Positions 38,004-45,640 are shown, counted from the stretch's first letter. The stretch: 64,000 bases of DNA from G965267605 sp965267605 (GCA_965267605.1 OZ254088.1:186001-250000), one strand, 5' to 3'. Numbers and translations are program-made. Notes: a model not told the origin generated them from the letters alone.

Positions 38004-38963
38004 ATGATGTACCGGTACTTTACAATAGCCCTATTGCTGTTTATCCAATTCACCTTTGGGCAAACCAACCTCGTTCCGAATCCAAGTTTTGAGGATATAG
38101 ACACTTGTGATAGGTATCAGTTAATGATTCCGGTTCAGCATTGGTTTGATGCTACTGGTTGTAGTGCAGACTACTACAACGATTGTGACCGCGTTTTTCC
38201 TTTCACTGCTTTCGGCAACCAATTCGCCAATACTGGTGATGCTTACGTAGGATTTTATACGTTCGTGGATACGGTTGCCGAAGGGCGCGAGTATATAAGT
38301 GTACGGCTCAAGGATAGCTTAAAGCAAGGAAGGCAGTATGTCGTATCTTTTTATTGTCTCGCTGCGGACTTTGTAACATTCGCACACGGTGGGGTTGGCG
38401 TATTGTTCACCGATACCGCAATTGTAGGTACAGCGTGCAGCACTTACTCCGATACACCACAAGTGTTTCGTAAAACGGTTCTCTCTGACACAACAAACTG
38501 GACTTTGGTTCAAGATACCATGACTGCTAGGGGTGGTGAGTTATTTATTACGATTGGAAACTTCTTTGTTGACTCTGTCCTTGATACAATCCGAACATAC
38601 CCGCCCTTACCGTATAACTTCAATATTGGCTATTACTATGTAGATGATGTATCGGTAATCGAAATTCCTGAGCCTGTACCGGATTCGGTTCACTTATCAC
38701 TACCGAACGTATTTACCCCTAATGACGATGATAAGAACAGGCTATTTCTACCAACACATTCAGGAATTGACCAATTCAACATGAAGATTTACAATCGTTG
38801 GGGTGCAGTCGTATTTGAAACAGATCTACTTGAACGTGGTTGGGATGGTAGGACGTTTGCAGGAAAAGAATGTCCCGATGGTACATACTTTCACGTAGCC
38901 ACTTTTGTAGATGTTAGTGGGAATACTGGTGTAATCAAAGGTGCTGTTCACGTATTCAGATGA
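38004..38963 (+). CDS. exported protein with type B (CHU_C) sorting domain
   Basis: The product has 319 residues with a signal peptide (about 1-19, cut after FTFG). The N-terminal part (LVPNPSFEDIDTC, then HWFDATGCSADYYNDC) resembles the jellyroll region common in Bacteroidota gliding-associated proteins. The C-terminal 85 residues (LPNVFTPNDDDKN, IYNRWGAVVFET, GWDGRTFAGKECPDGTYF) form the type B sorting domain used by type IX secretion. It is followed by an OmpA-like gene on the same strand, which probably shares its transcript. Confidence 0.82.
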   Translation: MMYRYFTIALLLFIQFTFGQTNLVPNPSFEDIDTCDRYQLMIPVQHWFDATGCSADYYNDCDRVFPFTAFGNQFANTGDAYVGFYTFVDTVAEGREYISVRLKDSLKQGRQYVVSFYCLAADFVTFAHGGVGVLFTDTAIVGTACSTYSDTPQVFRKTVLSDTTNWTLVQDTMTARGGELFITIGNFFVDSVLDTIRTYPPLPYNFNIGYYYVDDVSVIEIPEPVPDSVHLSLPNVFTPNDDDKNRLFLPTHSGIDQFNMKIYNRWGAVVFETDLLERGWDGRTFAGKECPDGTYFHVATFVDVSGNTGVIKGAVHVFR

Positions 38964-38997
38964 TAAGCGGAAAGATGGATATCAAGAAGAACCCCAA

Positions 38998-39723
38998 ATG
39001 AAGTGTCTGTTCCATTGTATACTAAGTTGTTTAGCTTTTAACGCCACCGCATTGTGTCAGTCATCCAGTAAAAATGTGTACAACTTATTTATTCAGGTCA
39101 GTGATAAAGTATCAGGTAGCGCAGTTGCAAGCAGTGAAATCAGAATTTACAGCCTGGATGGTAAGGATACCCTGCTGTTAACCTGTGATAAGAGTGGTGT
39201 GGCAAACGTTGAATTGGACTGCGATAAGGGTTACCGATTATTTGTGAAACATGATGATTATGCCACAGCAAGCTTGGAGCAACATACTTTGAAGCTTTGC
39301 GAAGCAAAATCACTCGATGTTGAATTAGATGCGATTGAGGTTATAACCTACTTTCCAGTGGTGTATTTTAAAAAAGATAATATGAACTTCGATCATACGC
39401 TTTCAGATAGCGCGTTGATCGAGATAAAGGAAATGTTATTGGGTAAGTACATGGATAAAGTGAAGGTGGTAGGGTATAGATCATCTGATGAACCGGCACA
39501 TCTTTCTGAGGCAAGGGCTAAATCGGTCATAAAACGCCTTATTTCGTTAGGTGCTCCAAAGGACAAATTGATTCTGGTTGATGAAATGGACAAAGGGGTG
39601 TATTGTACTGGTGAGTATTTCCCCAAGGGTTCTGTGTTATCCAAACAGTTTATCGAGAAGCTACCCTCAGATAAGCAGGACTTAGCCCATTCACTTAACC
39701 GAAGTGTGACTTTTGGTTGGTAG
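38998..39723 (+). CDS. OmpA-like exported protein
   Basis: The product is 241 residues from the ATG at 38998, which begins a signal peptide (MKCLFHCILSCLAFNATALC). A middle beta domain (DKVSGSAVASSEIRIYSLDG) resembles a carboxypeptidase-regulatory or Ig-like fold. The C-terminal part (MNFDHTLSDSALIEIKEMLL, VVGYRSSDEPAHLSEARAKSVIKRLISLG) matches the OmpA peptidoglycan-binding domain pattern. The usual final N-R-R motif appears only as LNRSVTFGW. The frame could extend back to 38941, overlapping the upstream gene, but the signal peptide favours 38998. Confidence 0.65.
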   Translation: MKCLFHCILSCLAFNATALCQSSSKNVYNLFIQVSDKVSGSAVASSEIRIYSLDGKDTLLLTCDKSGVANVELDCDKGYRLFVKHDDYATASLEQHTLKLCEAKSLDVELDAIEVITYFPVVYFKKDNMNFDHTLSDSALIEIKEMLLGKYMDKVKVVGYRSSDEPAHLSEARAKSVIKRLISLGAPKDKLILVDEMDKGVYCTGEYFPKGSVLSKQFIEKLPSDKQDLAHSLNRSVTFGW

Positions 39724-39804
39724 GTAGCCTAGACTTTTCCCATTTCCTATTGATGTCTTCTCGACTAGTGACCGATTATACTGGGTGTGATTCGACCAGT
39801 TGCA

Positions 39805-39812
39805 TAATTTTG
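39805..39812 (+). promoter_or_regulatory. TAnnTTTG -7 box for the SMEK gene
   Basis: TAATTTTG is an exact consensus match 15 bases before the ATG at 39828. It gives this gene its own promoter, separate from the secretion cargo upstream, and supports the 39828 start. Confidence 0.5.
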
Positions 39813-39827
39813 TGGTTTAATACAGTT

Positions 39828-40913
39828 ATGAGTAAACGTGAGTTGCTTTTAAAATCCATTACCTATGAACTTTCCGTTTGGGAGGTCAACCTAAGAAATC
39901 TAGGGTCATTAAATCTTCTGGATGCACATCACTTATCGGAAGACAGCATTGCAGAGTTGTTAAACACAATATTTGACTACGAACTACTCAATAAAAATGC
40001 CATTACGGTTAATTTTCCGGCAATTGATCTGGGTGATACCTACAATCAAATCTGTGTACAGGTAACTAGTCAGAAATCCAAGTCTAAAATTCAGTCAAGC
40101 ATAGATAAGTTCTTGGAGCTTGAACTAGATAGGACCTATAATGAACTATTCGTGGTGGTATTAGGTCAAAAACAGAAAACATACTCTGAGTTTACAACGA
40201 ATGACACATTTCAGTTTGAAGCCAGAACACATATTTTGGACTTCAACGATATCTTGAACCAATTGCGTAATAAGCCTTTAAGGAAGTTGGAGAAGGTTCA
40301 AGCGATTCTTAAAGATCAGAACTACACCCGTTCCACTGAGAAAACCAATCCCAATGTATCTAAGGTTAAGGATAAGCTTAAAAAGAGGGACTCACTGCAA
40401 AAAGACTTACTAATGGAGGTTGATCGGAAGGATTGGGATAAACTGTGTTATGAGCCATGGCATAAGTTTAGTTATTCCCAAATCCTTGTGCGATCCATTG
40501 ATGATGAGACGTGGCCTGAAGTTGACGCTAACCCAAATGGCCTAATGAGTACGTGGTTTAAATGCGAATTGTACGACTTCTACGAGAATGGGATCGAATT
40601 AATTACATCCTTGGGTGCTCATGCGATTTTTAACACGGATGGTAATTGGGATCTTCTGGATTTTGACGATCCAAGAAAAGAAGATACCAAGTATCAACGG
40701 GTCACCTATCATCCCTTTGGAAGAATTCCGTTTGAATTTATTGTTAAATGCGATATGCAACCGGACCCTTACCATGGGTTACCTACACTTTATGTAGAGT
40801 ATAAGAATGAAGGAACTCCCTATGAAGAGATGATTTACGGAATTATGGGTAGCTACAAAGAACAGAGATTAACCTATTACTTTGATGCTGAGAAAAGGCG
40901 GAAACTTCCTTAA
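39828..40913 (+). CDS. SMEK-domain protein, possible defence component
   Basis: The product is 361 residues from the ATG at 39828; the 37 residues upstream in frame are unlikely to be translated. Residues about 3-140 match the SMEK domain: an N-terminal helix followed by LNLLDAHHLSEDSIAELLN, then NFPAIDLGDTYNQICVQVT with SQKSKSKIQSSIDKFLE. The C-terminal half is aromatic-rich and unrecognised (YEPWHKFSYSQI, TYHPFGRIPFEFIV). SMEK proteins are often found in accessory and defence loci, but their action is not established. There is no signal peptide, so it is cytoplasmic. It is convergent with the HEPN-like gene, 14 bases between stops. Confidence 0.72.
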   Translation: MSKRELLLKSITYELSVWEVNLRNLGSLNLLDAHHLSEDSIAELLNTIFDYELLNKNAITVNFPAIDLGDTYNQICVQVTSQKSKSKIQSSIDKFLELELDRTYNELFVVVLGQKQKTYSEFTTNDTFQFEARTHILDFNDILNQLRNKPLRKLEKVQAILKDQNYTRSTEKTNPNVSKVKDKLKKRDSLQKDLLMEVDRKDWDKLCYEPWHKFSYSQILVRSIDDETWPEVDANPNGLMSTWFKCELYDFYENGIELITSLGAHAIFNTDGNWDLLDFDDPRKEDTKYQRVTYHPFGRIPFEFIVKCDMQPDPYHGLPTLYVEYKNEGTPYEEMIYGIMGSYKEQRLTYYFDAEKRRKLP

Positions 40914-40927
40914 CGCCTTGTACAAGA

Positions 40928-42217
40928 TTAGGATTCATTTTTCAGAGAGTATAGGAATTCTTTTGTCTTGGTTTCATCTACCAAATTTTCGATGAATCCT
41001 TTTGAATCATCACGTATCTCTGGCTTGTTCAAAAGGATATTACCTAGTGTACGCAGCCTATTCAATTGTCCCGCTTGCGCAATTCTCTTGTGTAATTCTT
41101 TAGACGACCTAACGGTTTGCACGAACGCCTCAACCGATTGATTGTCAAAATTCTCGAACATTTCAGATACCAAGGGGGCCGCAGAGTTTGAATAGAAACT
41201 TGTTCTGGCGAAGTACATACTGCCTCCTTTGTAACCCACGTATGTCAGGGTCATGGCTGTTACCATTCTCTGAATTAGTTCATCCGGTATTACCGACCCC
41301 AGTTTTTGAAGTTGAGCCATTGCAATACCTTCTTCCTTCCAATCATCTAAACTATCTTCGAGATGTTTAATAGTCGGCTCGAATACCATTGTTCGGCTTT
41401 TGGCTGAGACGTAACGCAACCCGTCTACCAGGGTTATTAAATCAAGTGCAAGTTCCAACTTACGGGAATCACCTTCGACTACCAGCTTATCGTAACGGTT
41501 CCCTAGTGTTCGTCTTATTTCCTTGGAAAGAACTTTCCATAGTATAGGGAAGCTAAACTCTATACTTGATCTAAGCCGTGTTGAAGTATTTTCCTCTAAA
41601 TAAAGCCTAAACAGTTTGTGAGCCATTTCATCTTTGTATATCTGTGGTAGATCAGAAAATGCCTGTTCAACGGCAAGATCATTCTTATCGTAACCATCAC
41701 TGTCCATTACATTGATGTATTCATTGACATCAATAATGGGAATTGGATATTCCTGAGACAGAATATGTTCATTGCAGTCTGCCATCATGGCGAATACCTT
41801 AAACAAGGTTGGATCTGAGCTGTCTGGATGACCGTCAAATATGTTTCTGGTTTCCCGCGCTTGTTGCATCAATTTTCGTCCCTCCCAACTCAAGACTCCC
41901 ATTTTATAAGCAACTTCAATAAGATCATAATCTGAGACATGATCTTGAAAATCTTCGTATTCGTTGATCTGCTTACTATGAGGGTACTCTTTGTTGAATA
42001 GGTCTAGACTCCTATGCATGACCTTTCTTCTTAGATCATCTGCCACCGCATTCCAATAGCAGCCAATAGCGCTTCTTAAGCCGCCTGCCTGTAGTACTTT
42101 TATGGCTTCTGCGATGTACTTGTTGCTTTTAAATTCGGGTCTCACATTGGAAAGCGCGGCCTCCATTTTTGGGAGCTGTTCCTCTGGTATGATAATATCG
42201 GTATTGGTTGTTGTCAT
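40928..42217 (-). CDS. cytoplasmic protein with HEPN-like motif, unknown family
   Basis: The product has 429 residues, is all-helical in appearance, with no signal peptide. In the N-terminal third, AGGLRSAIGCYWNAVADDLRR followed by RETRNIFDGH gives an R124-x5-H130 spacing, as in HEPN ribonuclease domains (R-x4-6-H) and in related DUF4145-type helices. The rest (about 170-429) is unrecognised but has regular amphipathic helices. If HEPN-like, it could cleave RNA in an abortive response; that is inference from one motif. It faces the SMEK gene convergently and may be its partner. Confidence 0.5.
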   Translation of the reverse strand: MTTTNTDIIIPEEQLPKMEAALSNVRPEFKSNKYIAEAIKVLQAGGLRSAIGCYWNAVADDLRRKVMHRSLDLFNKEYPHSKQINEYEDFQDHVSDYDLIEVAYKMGVLSWEGRKLMQQARETRNIFDGHPDSSDPTLFKVFAMMADCNEHILSQEYPIPIIDVNEYINVMDSDGYDKNDLAVEQAFSDLPQIYKDEMAHKLFRLYLEENTSTRLRSSIEFSFPILWKVLSKEIRRTLGNRYDKLVVEGDSRKLELALDLITLVDGLRYVSAKSRTMVFEPTIKHLEDSLDDWKEEGIAMAQLQKLGSVIPDELIQRMVTAMTLTYVGYKGGSMYFARTSFYSNSAAPLVSEMFENFDNQSVEAFVQTVRSSKELHKRIAQAGQLNRLRTLGNILLNKPEIRDDSKGFIENLVDETKTKEFLYSLKNES

Positions 42218-42237
42218 TAAATTCTATATCATTAAAA

Positions 42238-42257
42238 AGACCACTTTCAAGTGGTCT
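42238..42257 (-). terminator. terminator after the LRAT-like gene
   Basis: Perfect 9-bp arms AGACCACTT and AAGTGGTCT enclose a two-base loop. On the minus strand TTTTTAAT follows. It lies 29 bases past the stop at 42286 and separates that gene from the HEPN-like gene. Confidence 0.85.
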
Positions 42258-42285
42258 CGATCGTTACTATAAACTCTTGTGATTT

Positions 42286-42720
42286 CTATTCTCCGCTTGC
42301 CAAACCTGCTACCACTATTCCAATTAGAGCCAGTCCGACAAACCCTGCGACCTGTGGGCTTCTGCTTTTTCCCTCTTGAACGAAGGTGGTGTAGTGTTCA
42401 CAGTTGTTCAGCAGAATATTGTAGTTATTCTCTCCCAAGCGGCTTACAGCTCTTTGCAACGCCAATTTCCGCTTCCGTTCATTTCCTTGAAGGCGCTTGA
42501 TTTTGTGAGGCTCAAATTTCTTCAATAGTTGAGGAAGTTCATACCCTTTCAAAACTCTAACTCCATCAAACATATTGGCAGAGAATAGGTGTTCACCCGT
42601 ACGTTGATCTATTCCGAGATAGGTTACCGTATGATTTAGCAACCTCCAACCAACCTTCTTGGTAACGATCACATCTGCCGAACGCAGATGGTATTTTTTT
42701 ACAAATTGATCTATAGTCAT
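42286..42720 (-). CDS. LRAT-like (papain-fold) protein with C-terminal membrane helix
   Basis: The product has 144 residues. SADVIVTKKVGWRLLNHTVTYLG supplies the catalytic His (H30), and NNYNILLNNCEHYTTFV contains the NCEH signature with C107 and H109, matching the LRAT/permuted NlpC-P60 family. These enzymes move acyl groups on lipids or cleave amides. A hydrophobic helix (about 124-142, VAGFVGLALIGIVVAGLASG) would anchor the C-terminus in the membrane, with the active domain in the cytoplasm since no signal peptide is present. In conflict systems such domains can serve as membrane-damaging effectors; that role here is inference. Confidence 0.75.
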   Translation of the reverse strand: MTIDQFVKKYHLRSADVIVTKKVGWRLLNHTVTYLGIDQRTGEHLFSANMFDGVRVLKGYELPQLLKKFEPHKIKRLQGNERKRKLALQRAVSRLGENNYNILLNNCEHYTTFVQEGKSRSPQVAGFVGLALIGIVVAGLASGE

Positions 42721-42809
42721 TTATAGTAGTTAAGTAGTTCTTATTTAGAACGATTCTACATAATATATGGTTGCCTTGATATTGAGAAAAGGTTAAAAAA
42801 ACTGTCAAT

Positions 42810-42874
42810 CACCTGGGGTTAGCATGAGAACGACCTGTGCAATGCTTAGCGGAACCTGTACAAACACTGAAATT
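42810..42874 (+). repeat. phased repeat array A (six 11-bp units)
   Basis: Units begin at 42810 CACCTG, 42821 AGCATG, 42832 GACCTG, 42843 TGCTTA, 42853 AACCTG and 42864 ACACTG. The spacings are 11, 11, 11, 10, 11 bases, about one helical turn each. TCAATC precedes. The array lies between the LRAT-like and GIY-YIG-like genes. Confidence 0.6.
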
Positions 42875-42895
42875 CTAATGATACAAAAGGTCGGC

Positions 42896-43795
42896 TTAAA
42901 ATTCATAGCGGATTCTATGCTCGGCATTTCTAGGTATAGATTCTGTGTAGAGTCTAGGTTGGAAATCCTCAAGTCCGATCAGAACATTTAATTCACCGAT
43001 ATTGACCTTATAGTAATCATTATATCCTTTGTGTTTCTTATTGGGAAAGTCATTAACATAATCATCATTGTACTTGGGTTTAAAGTGGTTGATTAGGGCC
43101 GCTTCTATTAAGGTGATTTGACTCTTCTTATTCTTTTTGGAAGGAGTAAGGCATATTTCTTGAAAGTTTCTCATGAATTCCTCCTTTTCTTCAACCTGCT
43201 CAGGAACATCTAACCATGCATCAATTTTAGCAGAGCAGAAGAGTAGGAAAATCTCTTTGTCGGTCTGTGTATGTAAATAATCGCTTTGGATGCGCTGCAA
43301 TGTTGAGTGATCCAAAATCCTATCCATCACAGGAATATGAGTCTCGGTACCAGTGGATTGTCCTATGTACAGAATTTCATAGTCGAGGAAATGGTCATTC
43401 TTGAAACCCACTGATGCATGTTCCGGGAAGTAAGTAGTCTTTCCTACAAGCAAAGGGTCTCCATTTTCATCCACTACTTTAAATTGATTGAAAGGGTGTT
43501 CAGAAACTACCTTCAATTCTTCAAGCCCATTGTAGTTATGATCGTAGCTAACTCTTTCTTTCAACTTCTCACCTTGATTATTAATAAGAAATTCAATTTC
43601 AATCCTCTCATCGTTGAAGGCTACATACTCCGGGTTAATGGTTATTCGGTTCTTCGACAGGATGAAGTACAGATTGGCTGGCCTTTCTATATCAAAGTGT
43701 TCAGCAATTCTTGCTATTTCGAACTCATTATCCTGTAGCAGGTGATACTTGGAGATACTGCATCTGAAGTTCGATCTAATGTTCCTTTCCATCAT
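42896..43795 (-). CDS. GIY-YIG nuclease-like protein, unusual N-terminal region
   Basis: The product has 299 residues and is cytoplasmic. The C-terminal half carries a GIY-YIG-like arrangement: EILYIGQS (Y143-I144-G145), R159 and H163 in DRILDHSTLQRIQ, E231 in LIEAALINHFKP and N243 in KPKYN. This matches the order and rough spacing of Tyr, Gly, Arg, Glu and Asn in GIY-YIG enzymes. The first GIY tyrosine is replaced by a Phe-Leu-Asp-Tyr-Glu segment. The N-terminal 130 residues are beta-rich and unrecognised. It could be a DNA nuclease of a restriction or conflict system. Phased repeat arrays flank it on both sides. Confidence 0.6.
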   Translation of the reverse strand: MMERNIRSNFRCSISKYHLLQDNEFEIARIAEHFDIERPANLYFILSKNRITINPEYVAFNDERIEIEFLINNQGEKLKERVSYDHNYNGLEELKVVSEHPFNQFKVVDENGDPLLVGKTTYFPEHASVGFKNDHFLDYEILYIGQSTGTETHIPVMDRILDHSTLQRIQSDYLHTQTDKEIFLLFCSAKIDAWLDVPEQVEEKEEFMRNFQEICLTPSKKNKKSQITLIEAALINHFKPKYNDDYVNDFPNKKHKGYNDYYKVNIGELNVLIGLEDFQPRLYTESIPRNAEHRIRYEF

Positions 43796-43856
43796 TCACT
43801 GCGTTTTAAATGACTGTTATGCGTCAATTACAATTAGATAAGTTAATCAGAAACAA

Positions 43857-43874
43857 GGTATACGTATTTATACC
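43857..43874. promoter_or_regulatory. palindromic operator-like site upstream of the GIY-YIG-like gene
   Basis: GGTATA and TATACC are inverted arms with a 6-base spacer, 62 bases before the gene start. The site contains GTATTTATAC, found also at 32496 and 33152 in the same island. Confidence 0.4.
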
Positions 43875-43957
43875 ATCGCATGAAAGGTGTTAAGCATGAG
43901 TTAACCAGAGGAATAAGAAGTGTTTTTCTGTGATTGCTATTATAATCACACGTCAAC

Positions 43958-44022
43958 TACCTGAACACAAGATGGAATGTACCTGGGTACAACCTAGCAT
44001 AACCCGTATAAAACCTATGTTT
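43958..44022 (+). repeat. phased repeat array B (six 11-bp units)
   Basis: Units begin at 43958 TACCTG, 43969 AAGATG, 43980 TACCTG, 43991 AACCTA, 44001 AACCCG and 44012 AACCTA. The spacings are 11, 11, 11, 10, 11, the same as array A. TCAAC precedes. The last unit touches the stop of the next gene. Confidence 0.65.
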
Positions 44023-44881
44023 AGTGTCCAAATAGGTGAAGTACACCTGATTTTTCAGATTCCCGACCATAGAGATCGCGATAACGAACTATCCAGAAGT
44101 AAACTCCATCTGAGGCGTTGGAGCCATTGGGTGTTTTGCCATCCCAGGATATGGTAGTTCCATTGCTCTGATGCAGTTCACGACCCCAACGGTTAAAGAC
44201 GTGCAAATTGGCCTGATCCACGCAGTCAAGAACAATCGGTCGGAAGATGTCGTTCTTCCCATCATGGTTAGGGGTGAATATATTGGGCATCTCCAGCAAT
44301 GCACCGGCTTCATCACAAGTTGGTTCTACCGTTGCAGCAACAACACAGGAAGTGTCAGTGGTGAAAGTGAATTTCAACAGACCATAGTCATCAGAATTTA
44401 GGGGGCTGAGTTGTCTAATACCAACTGGAAATCCTTTGCCAGTTACTTTATAATGGTAGATATGCGATGCGTTGAAAGGATCATTTGTGGGTGGGTGAAA
44501 CCATGTAACCCCTCCATCTACACTTATCTCCATTCTCTGTGTGGGTTGAGGCAAAGAAGATCCATTGCATCTGTTAGGTTCTGGAAAAGAATAGGCATAC
44601 TCCATATCAAACCCAACATTCCCAGTCATGAAACCTACAGGTGAAGGAAATATGGGTGTGTTCTCAATTGTGCCACATGGAGCTGTCCAGAAACTTGGCC
44701 TCCATATACTGTAACTACCTTCTACAATTAAGCAATAGTCAATACCGTTTTGCAAAGGTACAGTATCGAATACGTGTTCAATTTGTTGGTCACCTGTGTT
44801 ATAGGGATCAAAATAGAAGATCGACTGACTGGATAAAGACAGCACACTAATACTGAACAAGATCAAAAGAAGCGACTTCAT
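44021..44881 (-). CDS. exported protein with type B (CHU_C) sorting domain
   Basis: The product has 286 residues with a signal peptide (about 1-19). The N-terminal region (VPLQNGIDYCLIVEGSYSIW) is a beta-sandwich-like domain without enzyme motifs. The C-terminal 85 residues (MPNIFTPNHDGKNDIF, VFNRWGRELHQS, SWDGKTPNGSNASDGVYFW) are a type B sorting domain, so the protein goes through type IX secretion. Array B abuts its 3' end and array C lies 170 bases upstream of its start. It shares the 9-base leader AACGCAGTG with the GIY-YIG-like gene. Confidence 0.8.
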   Translation of the reverse strand: MKSLLLILFSISVLSLSSQSIFYFDPYNTGDQQIEHVFDTVPLQNGIDYCLIVEGSYSIWRPSFWTAPCGTIENTPIFPSPVGFMTGNVGFDMEYAYSFPEPNRCNGSSLPQPTQRMEISVDGGVTWFHPPTNDPFNASHIYHYKVTGKGFPVGIRQLSPLNSDDYGLLKFTFTTDTSCVVAATVEPTCDEAGALLEMPNIFTPNHDGKNDIFRPIVLDCVDQANLHVFNRWGRELHQSNGTTISWDGKTPNGSNASDGVYFWIVRYRDLYGRESEKSGVLHLFGH

Positions 44882-45019
44882 CCCACTGCGTTCAGAGGTG
44901 ATTACTAATAAAGTTACCCAATACAGGTAAAAAGTGGGCTTATTTGTTAGGTCGAAGCCAGTTTGAATTCATAAGCGGTCTTGTTAAAGCTATGATTTGG
45001 TGGTTTGACATCATATCCG

Positions 45020-45058
45020 CAGGTAGTTCAACCGCGTTTTTTCAGGTTCAACTACCTG
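45020..45058. repeat. 14-bp inverted repeat overlapping array C
   Basis: Arms CAGGTAGTTCAACC (45020-45033) and GGTTCAACTACCTG (45045-45058) pair at 13 of 14 positions around the 11-base spacer GCGTTTTTTCA. The right arm contains the first unit of array C. Confidence 0.75.
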
Positions 45059-45123
45059 TAAACAACATGTCAAGTAGCTGGGCACAACCTGCAACCAACC
45101 TGGTCACAACCTGGCGTAACCTG
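45053..45123 (+). repeat. phased repeat array C (seven 11-bp units)
   Basis: Units begin at 45053 TACCTG, 45064 AACATG, 45075 TAGCTG, 45086, 45097, 45108 and 45118 (all AACCTG). The spacings are 11, 11, 11, 11, 11, 10. It is the best-preserved of three related arrays. Confidence 0.7.
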
Positions 45124-45239
45124 AGTAAATAGGGCGATTCAGGATTTTGAAGACCCTGAAAGTAGGAGAATAAAGGAAAACAAAGGAGAAGCGGGGCCAA
45201 TTAGAGTCATTCACAGTCATTTGGGAACAGAGTAGTTCA

Positions 45240-45640
45240 AACTTTCCGAAGTTGCAGTGATCTTAAATGACGTAAACCCAAGGAGAGAACACGGGTGTTT
45301 GTGTCGTAATGTGCCGAAAGGTGACTGATTATGTCGGAAAGTGACGTGTTACACCAAGCAGTGTGATCCATCTTTCCACATTTGTTGAAGATACAACTCA
45401 GAAAGGCCAATCTGGTGTATCAAAAGTATGCCTCAGAGATGAAGGATGAAGAAGTCTGTAGGAGACCGGGGAACCATGCAAAGACATGAAAATCTGAGTC
45501 TCGGCCTGGCGAAGTGTTGAATGAAAGCTCAAAGCAAGCAAATTAGCAACACTTGGGGGTTACTATAGGCGCTTGTGGTTCCCGTGCTTGCAAAGGGAAT
45601 TTGCAGATCTGATCAAATAGGAATCAGGATGCCCACTCGA
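45240..45640 (+). ncRNA. group II intron-like 5' fragment (domain I-III), no reverse transcriptase
   Basis: GGAAAGTGACGTGTTAC (near 45335) and GTCTGTAGGAGACC (near 45454) resemble conserved parts of domain I in bacterial group II introns such as Ll.LtrB, as recalled from memory. GCCGAAAGGTGAC upstream fits too. Several long helices are present: AAGTGTTG/CAACACTT (45512-45519 with 45547-45554) and GCAAGCA/TGCTTGC (45534-45540 with 45585-45591). I find no domain V hairpin and no intron-encoded protein, so this would be a truncated relic. It could instead be another structured RNA. Confidence 0.35.

Noticed and set aside
38941..38997. N-terminal extension of the OmpA-like protein
   Set aside because: It overlaps the preceding gene and precedes a clean signal peptide at 38998.
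42810..45123. CRISPR array
   Set aside because: The repeats are 6-11 bp, degenerate and contiguous, without long spacers, and no cas genes are present.
44944..45132. Plus-strand frame of 62 residues over array C
   Set aside because: The frame translates the 11-bp repeats and has no protein-like features; the repeats explain its openness.
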